A stretch of 34,176 nucleotides of DNA from Paraburkholderia kururiensis JCM 10599 = LMG 19447 (GCF_003986935.1 NZ_RJZE01000038.1:1-34176); one strand, 5' to 3'; counted from the stretch's first letter, positions 22,432 through 29,884 are shown. Program-made: numbers and translations. The notes: generated by a model not told the origin, from the letters alone.

Positions 22432-23142
22432 ATGGCTTCGGAGGACGCTGCCGTGGTCGCTGGCCTTGAAATGCTGGGAAAGATTGCCCCAACACCGAGG
22501 TCCCGGTTTGACGACATCTGTCGAGCCGGCGCCGCGATCCTCATCCTGGCTGTGGGCGGCTCATGTCTTGCGTGGGGACAAACCGCAGCGTCGGATGCGC
22601 CGATCGCACAGGCCCCCTCCTACCGGATCGGCGACCGTTGGATCGTCATGTACGGCAAGACCGCGGTCGCATCAGTAGTCACTTCGGTCACCGACACACG
22701 GACCACATTCTCGGAGACGAAGAACGGTGGGGTGCCGTTCGAGATGCTTTTTTATGCGCAAGGCAACGTGGTTCGGTCCGGTGATACCAGCTATGACCCG
22801 TGCCTGTGCTCGCTCAGCTTTCCCATGAACGTCGGCAAGAATTGGGATTCAAAATGGACTGTCCGCAATCCGAGCGGTAGCCACGAGAGCGAGGCGCACG
22901 TCTCCGTCGAGGCGTTTGAACAAGTCAGTGTGCGGGCAGGCGCATTCGACGCTTTCAAGATCGTCATGCACGGAATCTCCACCTACGCAGGAAACGGCCG
23001 GTTTGTCGTACCCTGGGATGCGACCTTCTGGTACGCGCCAGAGGTCAAGCGCGTCGTGAAGTCTGAGGCTGTGTTTTACGTTCGCTACCAGGGCTCACAT
23101 AAGGAAGGGTTCGAGCTCTCTGAGTTTTCACTTGCACGCTGA
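22432..23142 (+). CDS. Hypothetical exported protein (236 aa)
   Basis: A start at 22432 gives 236 residues with a hydrophobic segment at about 31-50 (CRAGAAILILAVGGSCLAWG) that can act as a signal peptide, cleaved after AWGQ or similar; a later start nearer this helix is possible, and no good ribosome site decides it. The mature part is strand-rich with repeated aromatic residues (YRIGDRWIVMYG, PFEMLFYAQGN, TFWYAPEVKRVVKSEAVFYVRYQG). The D-x-FK-x-V/W-x-APE-x-KR pattern recalls DUF3108-like periplasmic beta proteins, only loosely. Composition is lower in GC than its neighbours, and the gene lacks the element's leader type, so it may be a later insertion. Confidence 0.55.
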   Translation: MASEDAAVVAGLEMLGKIAPTPRSRFDDICRAGAAILILAVGGSCLAWGQTAASDAPIAQAPSYRIGDRWIVMYGKTAVASVVTSVTDTRTTFSETKNGGVPFEMLFYAQGNVVRSGDTSYDPCLCSLSFPMNVGKNWDSKWTVRNPSGSHESEAHVSVEAFEQVSVRAGAFDAFKIVMHGISTYAGNGRFVVPWDATFWYAPEVKRVVKSEAVFYVRYQGSHKEGFELSEFSLAR

Positions 23143-23337
23143 TTCCCGTTGTCTGTGCGGACGCCGAGCGGTGATAGTGCTCGACGAAGAGCTGATCGAA
23201 ATGCTCCCGCAGAAGCGCTCCGTGATTGCGGTCTGAGTCTTCGGCGGATGGTCTCTGCCCGAACCCCGCAACCGCGGATCGATTTAGCGCTGGCGTGGAC
23301 GCCCTACGCGGCCGTTCTCGCGCCGCGGCTGGATGTG

Positions 23338-23775
23338 CTACTGCTCTACGTCCGCCCGGTCTGCGGTGCGGGCGAGATGCGGCACATTCGACGGCTCGGG
23401 TGCGGCCGTTGCCGCGTTCTCGATTACAAGCTCGCGCGCGACGCGCTTGAGCTGGCCGTCGATCGATGCACGCTCTCCCAGGCGGATGGTCCCGCAGTAG
23501 AAGATGTTGCCCTTCACGCGTCCGTTGATTTCCAGTGAGCCGCGCGCGTGCACGTCGCCCTCGACCGTTCCGTCCACGCGCACGTGCTCTCCCTCGATCT
23601 GTCCTTTCACGAGTCCGCCGGCACCGATGTGCAGCAGCCCGTCGTTGGTGATCACGTTACCGTCCACGAGGCCGAACAGGCTCAGACCGTGATCGAGAAT
23701 CAGGTTCCCCTCGATGGCCGAACCGGACGCGAGGAGCGTGACATTGAGTGTGTTCTGCGGCTTCACGATGCCCAT
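23338..23775 (-). CDS. Bactofilin (polymer-forming cytoskeletal protein)
   Basis: Encodes 145 residues from ATG 23775, 4 nt after the upstream gene's stop; GTG 23766 with GAAGGA at better spacing is an alternative. The core (LLASGSAIEGNLILDHGLSLFGLVDGNV, then GEHVRVDGTVEGDVHARGSLEINGRVKGNIFY) shows the short repeats with Gly and alternating hydrophobic residues of the bactofilin right-handed beta-helix. Bactofilins self-assemble without nucleotide into filaments that place other proteins at the membrane. Here it follows a gene for a single-pass membrane protein, so it may scaffold an envelope complex encoded by the element. It is last in a minus-strand operon. Confidence 0.85.
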   Translation of the reverse strand: MGIVKPQNTLNVTLLASGSAIEGNLILDHGLSLFGLVDGNVITNDGLLHIGAGGLVKGQIEGEHVRVDGTVEGDVHARGSLEINGRVKGNIFYCGTIRLGERASIDGQLKRVARELVIENAATAAPEPSNVPHLARTADRADVEQ

Positions 23776-23779
23776 TCCT

Positions 23780-24553
23780 TCAGAAGAGTTGAACGTCGCT
23801 GCTTCGCGGCGCGGGTGCCGGGGCGGCTTTCTGCCCGTCGGCCGTAGCGGGCGATACATCCTTCGGTGCGCTGGGATGAAGGCGCGCCAGGTGGCGGACG
23901 GGCCGGCCTGGTCTGGACACGGACCCGGCCGCCGCCGGCGCGGCGCTCGCGACCGTGGCCGGTGCCGCCTGTGCCGCGCCGGTGGCCACGACCGGTGCCG
24001 ATGCGCTGATGGCCGTGCGCTGGCGGATCGGGGATGTGATCGCCTTCTGTTCCTCTGGCACTGTGGGGAGCTGGGTGATCACGGGGCCGGCTGCACGCGG
24101 ACTTAGATGGTCGTGGAGCAACGCGGACGGATCGACGGCGGCAAGTCCGGGCGCCCCCCGGGTCGCGCTGTCGAGACTCTGCGAGGTGAGGGGGGGAGCT
24201 GGGACGGGCGCGGCGGACGGAGCCACTGAACGACCGGACTGGACGGAGGCGGGCCTCGCGGCGGATGCGCGCGGGTGGGCGCCCTCGCTACTATGGATCA
24301 ATGGCCACAGTCGCGCGGCGCCCATGCCGAACGCTCCGCACACAACGGTGCCGCCGATAACCATCAGCGTGATACGCCCGATTTTCCAGCGGGCATTCCA
24401 CGCACGCCTCGGCGGCGACACGCGGCCTGCCGGCTGGTGAGACAGCATGAGCGGCGCGGGAATCGCGCGGATCTGGTGCTCGAGGTCGATGACGACGGGT
24501 TCGCGGGCATAGCGCGCATGCAGCGCCTGGATCTCGCGAAGATCAATATCCAT
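23780..24553 (-). CDS. Single-pass membrane protein with Pro/Ala-rich periplasmic region
   Basis: Encodes 257 residues from ATG 24553, preceded by AAGGAGAGAG. The N-terminal 50 residues are cytoplasmic (MDIDLREIQALHARYAREPVVIDLEHQI), then one membrane helix (IGRITLMVIGGTVVCGAFGMGAA, about 58-80). The remaining 170 residues are rich in Pro, Ala, Ser and Val, low in complexity, and end KAAPAPAPRSSDVQLF. Such a layout suits an envelope-spanning tether. No family is recognised. Its stop is 4 nt from the bactofilin start, so the two are translationally coupled and probably interact. Confidence 0.65.
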   Translation of the reverse strand: MDIDLREIQALHARYAREPVVIDLEHQIRAIPAPLMLSHQPAGRVSPPRRAWNARWKIGRITLMVIGGTVVCGAFGMGAARLWPLIHSSEGAHPRASAARPASVQSGRSVAPSAAPVPAPPLTSQSLDSATRGAPGLAAVDPSALLHDHLSPRAAGPVITQLPTVPEEQKAITSPIRQRTAISASAPVVATGAAQAAPATVASAAPAAAGSVSRPGRPVRHLARLHPSAPKDVSPATADGQKAAPAPAPRSSDVQLF

Positions 24554-24634
24554 GGGCTCTCTCTCCTTCACGGTGTACGGTCGAGCGTAGCCACCCGGCG
24601 GCGAAGTCAAGCCGGGAGCCAAACGATGGGAGAC

Positions 24635-25249
24635 TCAGGGTTCGCGGCGCGTGCCGTCGGGTTCGTACTGGTCGTTGTCCGGAATGCACAGCTGGACGAT
24701 GCGGTTGAGCTTCTTCTCGGCGTTCGCCAGCATCGCAGTGCACCGCTCTTCGCTCAGCACCTGCGCGGCACGCGCGGAGAAGGCTCGCGCAAAGAGGCGC
24801 TCGTACTGGGTGAGACATCGCACAAGCCGCCCGGTGAGCGGACGCTTGACCTCAAGGTCGATCGTTTCGAACGGACGGGGCAGGGCGCGCGCACCCAGCT
24901 GCTCAATCCACGCGTCGGCCTTGGTGAACCATTCGCTGGCCTCACGCATTGCCCGGTCGAGAGCGCGCAGTTTGCCGTCGCGCGCGACTGAAATCTTCGT
25001 GGCGCAAAAGTTGTAGTCCGAGCGGATGAAGGTGCGCACGAACAGCGAGCTGTAGTTCAGGCGCGTTATCTGCGCTGCGTCGGGAATGATCTTCGCGTAG
25101 CGCGTGTCGCTCGTCAGCCGCTCGATGGGCTTGAGGCCAGTGCCTGACGGAACGAGCGTGAGCGTGGTGGGGGCTTCAGGCGCCCCGCCTGGCGCCACGT
25201 CGCCGGACGGTTCGTCCGGCTGCGGCGCAGTTTCTGGAACGGCGGCCAT
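24635..25249 (-). CDS. DUF1845-like conjugative-element protein (204 aa)
   Basis: First gene of the minus-strand operon, 204 residues from ATG 25249. A Pro-rich N-terminus is followed by a helical body. The stretch FETIDLEVKRPLTGRLVRCLTQYERLFARAF aligns by eye with the DUF1845-like region of the protein at 19455 (LDIQVEAYSRFAMRLLSIIMRFDRVMDHF), so they may be distant paralogues. Function is unknown; DUF1845 members occur on integrative conjugative elements and include a transfer regulator, so control of transfer is possible. Its promoter resembles those of the two plus-strand operons. Confidence 0.5.
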   Translation of the reverse strand: MAAVPETAPQPDEPSGDVAPGGAPEAPTTLTLVPSGTGLKPIERLTSDTRYAKIIPDAAQITRLNYSSLFVRTFIRSDYNFCATKISVARDGKLRALDRAMREASEWFTKADAWIEQLGARALPRPFETIDLEVKRPLTGRLVRCLTQYERLFARAFSARAAQVLSEERCTAMLANAEKKLNRIVQLCIPDNDQYEPDGTRREP

Positions 25250-25283
25250 AGGAATTTTCGGGTGTGGTCTCTCTCACTTCCCA

Positions 25284-25319
25284 TTCTGTTCGCGTTTTGC
25301 CAGGCGCTTCCGGGCAAAA
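25284..25319 (-). promoter_or_regulatory. Promoter of the bactofilin operon (TTTTGCC ... GAACAGAA)
   Basis: Read on the minus strand, TTTTGCC (25319-25313), 21 nt, then GAACAGAA (25291-25284), like the promoters at 8413 and 19370. The box is also part of an inverted repeat, TTTTGCC (25295-25301 on the plus strand) facing GGCAAAA (25313-25319), so a dimer could bind here. Confidence 0.5.
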
Positions 25320-25338
25320 GCTACCCAAAATCGCGCAC

Positions 25339-25409
25339 CATTTCCCCGGTACACAGATACGTTTTTGGAGATACTGACTCTACTTCCTGCGTCTCCTGAC
25401 GCATCGACC
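25339..25409 (+). promoter_or_regulatory. Conserved promoter-like pair plus GC hairpin ending in ATCGACC
   Basis: CATT (25339-25342), GATACT (25370-25375; 31 nt between starts), then the stem GCGTC/GACGC (25389-25393 and 25398-25402) followed by ATCGACC (25403-25409). Spacing matches the copies at 479 and 4448. It would drive a plus-strand transcript through the hairpin-rich region towards 25892. Confidence 0.55.
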
Positions 25410-25411
25410 TC

Positions 25412-25852
25412 GACTCCGTAGCCCGGAGTCCGTCCCATGCCTCAAGTCGTGCCCCTGGGCATGCTCCGACCGGTTGGCTACCGGTGTGGAATCTTTCTTG
25501 TGCTGGGCAGCTCGCCACCTGCTCCCCCTTCCGTCAGTCGTAATACTCGTCGCCGGCCGCATGTGTTTGCGCCGCGACATCGTTCGAACCCGGAGATTCG
25601 GGTGTCTCTCTCCAGACCCATCCGGGCAGAGCGATCGAAGTGGACTGACCCGTGATCCTGCGGCGAAAACACGGTTTTCGGAAATGGGCTGTCTGCGCGA
25701 CGCGATCATGTCGCGCCGGGAACGACCTTACGTTCCCCGCTGAGAGCCTCACGGCTCCCTGTGCACCACGTCCCCGAAAGGGACGTGGTGCATGGGTCAT
25801 CTTCAATCGAATCCACAACGCGTTCCTCATGACCGGGGAGCGCGTTTTTTTT
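25412..25852 (+). ncRNA. Hairpin-rich untranslated region, candidate structured RNA or leader
   Basis: No convincing gene lies in 25250-25891. Instead there are successive perfect stems: GACTCCG/CGGAGTC (25412-25430), CGAAAAC/GTTTTCG (25664-25680), GCGCGAC/GTCGCGC (25695-25716), GGGAACG/CGTTCCC (25718-25737), GAGCC/GGCTC (25744-25757) and a 12-bp stem GCACCACGTCCC/GGGACGTGGTGC (25763-25791). They end in a terminator at 25817-25852. With the promoter-like motif at 25339 this could be a free-standing RNA of about 470 nt or a long leader of the 25892 gene. An origin of transfer is another possibility, since such regions are also rich in inverted repeats. Confidence 0.4.
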
Positions 25853-25891
25853 CGTCCTGCGTTTTTTCATTCCCTGTCTGGAGGTGCTTCC
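25817..25891 (+). promoter_or_regulatory. Terminator and three-arm leader before the GTG-initiated gene
   Basis: AACGCGTTCCTC (25817-25828) pairs with GGGGAGCGCGTT (25835-25846; two G-T pairs), followed by T residues to 25852: a strong intrinsic terminator. Part of the 3' arm, GGGAGCGC (25836-25843), can instead pair with GTGCTTCC (25884-25891), the segment between the Shine-Dalgarno GGAGG (25880-25884) and GTG 25892. The geometry matches the other three-arm leaders. Confidence 0.6.
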
Positions 25892-26161
25892 GTGCTTCTT
25901 CCCAATGGCCTTGACCAGCGTATCGCCGAGACGATCAGCAAGACGATCGACCGCGAGCGCGAACACGCCGACACCGCATCGTCCGCCTGGCGCGAACGCT
26001 GCGAGGTCGCCCGCATCGCAATGCTTGCCGATGGCGAGCGCCGCGTTGTCCTTTCCCATATCGCCAGCCGTCGTGGAGAGTCGGCGGCATCGAGCCTGGA
26101 GCAGTCATCCAGCGAGATGCGCACCTCGGCGATCTTCTTTCTTGCGAGGAAACCATCATGA
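25892..26161 (+). CDS. Small helical protein, DUF7696-like
   Basis: Encodes 89 residues from GTG 25892, chosen for the perfect GGAGG 7 nt upstream. The middle segment, WRERCEVARIAMLADGERRVVLSHIASRRGESAASSLEQ, resembles DUF7696, a short family on mobile elements of Burkholderiales with a C-E-A-R ... L ... R ... RRG-x-x-A pattern; this match is from memory. The product is helical with no membrane segment. It overlaps the next gene by 4 nt (ATGA), so translation of the two is coupled. Confidence 0.6.
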   Translation: MLLPNGLDQRIAETISKTIDREREHADTASSAWRERCEVARIAMLADGERRVVLSHIASRRGESAASSLEQSSSEMRTSAIFFLARKPS

Positions 26162-27501
26162 ACGCTGTCGTCGCCCTGGGTGCGGCACCTGTGCGCAGCA
26201 TCGTAGAGGAGCGTGTACCACGCGCCCCAGTCATCGGACGGATCCGTCCCGGCATCAAGGTTCTGACGTCCGCCGCAAGGCAAAACGAAGAGGCCGTCAG
26301 GCTGTACGAACAGCTCGTCGCCGACGGCGAATCGTTCGAGCGGATCGGCGGGGAGATCGAACGCCGTTGCCGTTTGAAGAACCCGCTTGCACCGCGCAAC
26401 GTGCCGTACTTCACCTGCCGCCGCTCTGATTTCAACAATCCGGACATTGCCGACGAGATCCTGCGTCTGTATGGCGAGGATCGCGGCGATGGCGTGAAGC
26501 TCTACCGCTTCCCCGTCACGTTCGCCTTCAACGACTGGATGGCCAACATCCCGAACGAGATGGCGACGTGGGGCACCAACGGGCGCAGGTTCTTCTCGGA
26601 GTACGGCGCCGACGGCACGCGCTTCTGCAGGCTGTACGCAAAGCCGGAGCGCGATCCGCGGGCGCAGCGCTCGCAGCGCAACTTCGGACCGCGCACAACG
26701 GTGCTCCGGCAGGACGATGCGATTCCCGATGGTGTGTGCAACCCGCAGCAGTGCCCGCAGTACCAGGCGCGGCAATGCAACCTCTCGGCCCGTTTCGTCT
26801 TCGCGGTTCCCGAGATCAAGGGGCTGGGGCTCATCGAGCTTCCCACCAACTCGATCTACGTGCTGCAGAAGGCGTACTCGGCCATGCAGACGGTGGCTCT
26901 CGCGCGCGGCCGTCTCACCGGCACGCGGTTCTTCATCTCAAAGCGCGAATTCGAGATCACGCGTATCAACGAGCAGGGCGAGGCAGTCCGTCAGGCACAG
27001 ATGCTCACTGTGCTCGATGCTGATATCGACATCAGCGCCCTGCTGGACGGGGCCGAGGATCAATCGCCAGCGCTTGCCGCAGCAACGCATGCAGCGCAAC
27101 TGCTCGAAGGGTCGGGAGATCTCGCCTCGGGGACGGTGCATCCGCTGCGCTCGACCACAACCGACCAGACGTTGGAGGAGGTACCGGGGAGCGAGCCACA
27201 GACCGGCAATACGTTGCTGAACGCGGCCAACGCCGATCTTCGCGAACCCGGACAGTACGCGCCTGAAACGATCGGGGAGAAGCGTGATCGCATGGCTGAT
27301 CTGCTGGCCCGCCTCGGGCTGAACGCAGAGCATCGCCAGCGCGCATTCCGCATCTACGCTCACGCGCAGTACGGAAACGGATGGTCGAAGCGCGAGGCCG
27401 ACGTGGACGCCATGAACGAGCGTCTGGTCGCGGCCCTCGCCGACCGCGCCGCGTTCGATACGGAGATCGAGACCGCCGTACGGGCCACCGGGCTCAGCTG
27501 A
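26158..27501 (+). CDS. Zn-binding recombination-directionality-factor-like protein
   Basis: Encodes 447 residues, coupled to the preceding gene by ATGA. The N-terminus (IGRIRPGIKVLTSAARQN) and the layout resemble phage and ICE proteins annotated as recombination directionality factor or hydrolase/metal-binding protein. A central metal-binding cluster, CNPQQCPQYQARQC (about residues 199-212), is followed by FVFAVPEIKGLGLIELPTNSIYVL and RGRLTGTRFFISKREFEI, as expected in that family. The last 140 residues are variable and polar, ending in a helical domain. If the family is right, it may bind the integrase or DNA to favour excision, but no integrase lies in the window. A strong terminator follows. 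Confidence 0.55.
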   Translation: MNAVVALGAAPVRSIVEERVPRAPVIGRIRPGIKVLTSAARQNEEAVRLYEQLVADGESFERIGGEIERRCRLKNPLAPRNVPYFTCRRSDFNNPDIADEILRLYGEDRGDGVKLYRFPVTFAFNDWMANIPNEMATWGTNGRRFFSEYGADGTRFCRLYAKPERDPRAQRSQRNFGPRTTVLRQDDAIPDGVCNPQQCPQYQARQCNLSARFVFAVPEIKGLGLIELPTNSIYVLQKAYSAMQTVALARGRLTGTRFFISKREFEITRINEQGEAVRQAQMLTVLDADIDISALLDGAEDQSPALAAATHAAQLLEGSGDLASGTVHPLRSTTTDQTLEEVPGSEPQTGNTLLNAANADLREPGQYAPETIGEKRDRMADLLARLGLNAEHRQRAFRIYAHAQYGNGWSKREADVDAMNERLVAALADRAAFDTEIETAVRATGLS

Positions 27502-27506
27502 CCCTT

Positions 27507-27540
27507 GCCGACCCCTCATGGGGGTCGGCGCTCCTTTTTC
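27507..27540 (+). terminator. Intrinsic terminator after the 447-aa gene
   Basis: GCCGACCCC (27507-27515) and GGGGTCGGC (27521-27529) form a perfect 9-bp stem with a short loop, followed by CTCCTTTTTC. Confidence 0.85.
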
Positions 27541-27602
27541 TTTCAGACCGCGACGCGAGAGTGTTTCAGCAAGCAGGATTGCCTTGCTCGAACGCTTTCG
27601 AC

Positions 27603-27764
27603 GCGCGACAGCGCATCGAAACCGCCCGCCTCGCGCGGCCATCTCTTGTTTGCCCGGCTGGCGCTAGTCGCCCCGTGTCCCCTTTTTGCAATTGCCGCCT
27701 CGCGCGGTGTCCTCTCAATCGTGGCTGCCATCGGGTAGCCATTTTTCGTTTACGGAGGTGCATC
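27603..27764 (+). promoter_or_regulatory. Leader of the SbcD-like gene
   Basis: A stem GCGC/GCGC (27603-27606 and 27611-27614) is followed by ATCGA, a degenerate form of the hairpin-ATCGACC element. A second hairpin GGCTGCC-GGGTAGCC (about 27722-27740) runs into TTTTT before GGAGG (27754-27758) and the TTG start at 27765. No start-proximal sequestering arm is clear here. Confidence 0.35.
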
Positions 27765-29114
27765 TTGAAGATCGCACAGTTTTCTGACCTGCATTACTCA
27801 CCCGAACGGCTGGACGAAGCCGACCGTTGCTTCGGCTTCGCCGTGCAGGATGCGATCGCGCGCGGTGCGCGCATTGCAGTGGTTTCGGGCGACTCGACCG
27901 ACCACCGGCTCGATGCACATTCGCCTGCGCTATCCGCACTCGCCAGACAGATCTATCGCCTGGCGGCCGCCATGCCGGTGATTCTGCTGCAGGGTACGTT
28001 CTCGCACGAGCCGCCGGGCACGCTCGATATCTTCGGGCTCATGGGATCGACTTTCGAGGTGTTCGTCGTCAGCCGCATCCAGCAGGTTGCGCTGATCGAC
28101 GGTCGGTTTCATGCCTCGACCGGCCCCCTGTTCGACGAGAATGAGCTCGCCTCTGTCATCGCGAAGCGGCCCGAAGCGGTATTCACCTGTCTGCCGACCG
28201 TGAACAAGGGGCAGTTAGCAGCGAGCGTTGGCGCGCTCGCGGCAGCGACCGGTCTGGGCGACGTGCTCGCGACGTATCTGGCGGCCTCGGGCCGGAACAA
28301 TTCGCAACTGCGCGAGGCCGGAATCCCGACCGTGGGCATTTCACACGGCACGGTGGTCGGCTGCGAGACGGAGCACGGTGTCACGATGGCGGGATTCGAT
28401 CACGAGTTCTCGCTGTCGGCGCTGTTCGATGCGCAGTGCTCTGCGTTCATGCTCGGGCATATCCACAAGTCGCAGTCGTGGGAGCAGGGCGGTCGCCGCA
28501 TTGCCTATCCGGGTTCGATCGGCCGCTTCCACTATGGCGAGCAAGGCGAGAAGGGATACCTGCTATGGGAAGTGGAGGCCGACTCGGCTTCGGCCGGACT
28601 TGTGCCCACGCCTTCGCGCCGTATGGTCTGCATCGACTTCGATGGCCCCCCCGACATGGAGCGTCTCGCGCAGCTGGCCGCCGAATCTGGCGATGCGTTC
28701 GTGCGTGTTCGCTGGCAGGTTGACGAGGAGCACCGGCAGTCGGTGGATCGGGCGGCCATCGAGGCGATGTTCGCGAACTCTCCCGGCCTGAAGATCGAGC
28801 CTCGCATTCTTCCGGTGGTGCGCAGCCGTGCCGAGGGCATCAGTCTGGAGACGTCCGTTGATGCAAAGCTCGCGCGCTGGTGCGAACTGACGGGCGTTTC
28901 CGTGTCGCCGGTGCTCGAACGGCTGCAGCTGCTTCAGAGCGCAGACGCCGCCGCAATCGCCGAGGCGGTACTTGCCCGCATCGATCAGGTGCCGTCGGGT
29001 TCGCCGCTCTCGCTCGTCGCGCGTGCGGCACCGGACGTCAACGCGGCCGCCGCGACGACAGGCACGTATCCTGATGAGCCGGACTGGCTCGAAGGCGATC
29101 TCTTCGCGGCTTGA
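27765..29114 (+). CDS. SbcD/Mre11/gp47-like metallophosphoesterase
   Basis: Encodes 449 residues starting at TTG 27765, the only in-frame codon with a good ribosome site (GGAGG, 6 nt upstream) just before KIAQFSDLHYS. Calcineurin-like phosphoesterase motifs: DLH (residues 8-10), GDSTDH (about 44-49), a modified GNHD block reading GTFSHE, GISHG, and GHIHKSQSW. GTFSHE in place of GNHD is typical of phage-type gp47-like proteins. These are the nuclease subunit of an Mre11/Rad50 complex that processes DNA ends. The partner ATPase is encoded at 29872. Confidence 0.85.
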   Translation: MKIAQFSDLHYSPERLDEADRCFGFAVQDAIARGARIAVVSGDSTDHRLDAHSPALSALARQIYRLAAAMPVILLQGTFSHEPPGTLDIFGLMGSTFEVFVVSRIQQVALIDGRFHASTGPLFDENELASVIAKRPEAVFTCLPTVNKGQLAASVGALAAATGLGDVLATYLAASGRNNSQLREAGIPTVGISHGTVVGCETEHGVTMAGFDHEFSLSALFDAQCSAFMLGHIHKSQSWEQGGRRIAYPGSIGRFHYGEQGEKGYLLWEVEADSASAGLVPTPSRRMVCIDFDGPPDMERLAQLAAESGDAFVRVRWQVDEEHRQSVDRAAIEAMFANSPGLKIEPRILPVVRSRAEGISLETSVDAKLARWCELTGVSVSPVLERLQLLQSADAAAIAEAVLARIDQVPSGSPLSLVARAAPDVNAAAATTGTYPDEPDWLEGDLFAA

Positions 29115-29131
29115 TTCATGGCCGTCACGGA

Positions 29132-29161
29132 CACGGGCGGGGCCAGTAAGGCCCGCCCGTG
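29132..29161 (+). terminator. Strong hairpin after the SbcD-like gene
   Basis: CACGGGCGGGGCC (29132-29144) pairs with GGCCCGCCCGTG (29150-29161) over 12 bp with one bulged G. No T-tract follows, so it may be a factor-assisted terminator or an mRNA-stabilising hairpin. Confidence 0.5.
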
Positions 29162-29227
29162 CTGCGGACACAGCCGTGTCCCGACAATGCGTTCACAACG
29201 AGCGCACTGCCGGAACAAGGTTCACCC

Positions 29228-29338
29228 GCGCCCCTGGCGTATCGACCGCAGCATCCGCTGCATCCATTTTCTTGTTGACCCTGACGGGGAGCGATCCCCA
29301 ACGGGGGCGCACTCCGTCCTTTTCCAAGGAGTGTGCCC
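29228..29338 (+). promoter_or_regulatory. Leader with ATCGACC hairpin and three-arm ribosome-site switch
   Basis: A stem GCGCC/GGCGT (29228-29232 and 29236-29240) runs into ATCGACC (29241-29247). Nearer the gene: arm 1 GGGGAGCG (29286-29293), arm 2 GGGCGCACTCC (29305-29315), arm 3 GGAGTGTGCCC (29328-29338). Arms 2 and 3 pair over 11 bp with a single G-T; arm 3 holds the Shine-Dalgarno and ends at the base before ATG 29339. Arm 1 can pair in part with arm 2. Confidence 0.6.
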
Positions 29339-29884
29339 ATGTTTGGTCTTTACCCCGCCGGTCCCGCCTGGGTCCAGCATTTCACTGCCACCACGCCGGC
29401 GCGCGAGATCCAGCAGCTGCTCGTGAAGCATGCCGGATTCACGGCCGGTCTTTTCCATCAACCCTACGGCCCTGCACGTGGATCGGTCATCGCTGTCCGC
29501 CATGGCTTTGTCGTGATGGTGCATGACGACAAAGCTTGCGAGATCGAGTGCGTCGTCGCCCCTGACGTCGAGATGACGAATCTGCTCTGGTCGCACAGCA
29601 ATGGATATGCGAGCCAGTGGTCCCCGCGGGAACTGAAGGCGCTCACGGCGTGCGACAGCTGGGAACAGCTGCTCACGCTCGCAGGCACCCGGTTTCGCGC
29701 AGCCTGCACGGCGCTGGAGCGCGCCATCGACGGCACGATCGTGCCGCCGGCGCCAGCGACCGTGACAGCCGTCGCCGATCCGGTGATTGGCGCTTCGTTG
29801 CCCAACGACGATGACGTGCCGTGGCTGCCGTCCGATTACCTCCACGACGTGCCACTGCTGGAGGGGCTGCCATGCGACCGCTAG
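29339..29884 (+). CDS. Hypothetical protein between the SbcD- and SbcC-like genes (181 aa)
   Basis: ATG 29339 with GGAG at 29328. The product is soluble: FGLYPAGPAWVQHFTATTPAREIQQLLVKHAG, a strand-rich centre (GSVIAVRHGFVVMVHDDKACEIECVVAPDV), then a helix and an acidic, Pro-rich tail ending in WLPSDYLHDVPLLEGLPCDR. I recognise no domain. It overlaps the SbcC-like gene by 13 nt, so it is probably made in proportion with it. A third subunit or regulator of the nuclease complex is a reasonable guess from position. Confidence 0.6.
   Translation: MFGLYPAGPAWVQHFTATTPAREIQQLLVKHAGFTAGLFHQPYGPARGSVIAVRHGFVVMVHDDKACEIECVVAPDVEMTNLLWSHSNGYASQWSPRELKALTACDSWEQLLTLAGTRFRAACTALERAIDGTIVPPAPATVTAVADPVIGASLPNDDDVPWLPSDYLHDVPLLEGLPCDR

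Noticed and set aside
21882..22544. 220-aa minus-strand frame across the helicase end and the spacer
   Set aside because: Overlaps the helicase C-terminus antisense and lacks any domain; the spacer is better read as noncoding.
23171..23236. 21-codon GTG frame after the exported-protein gene
   Set aside because: Too short, with no leader or recognisable motif.
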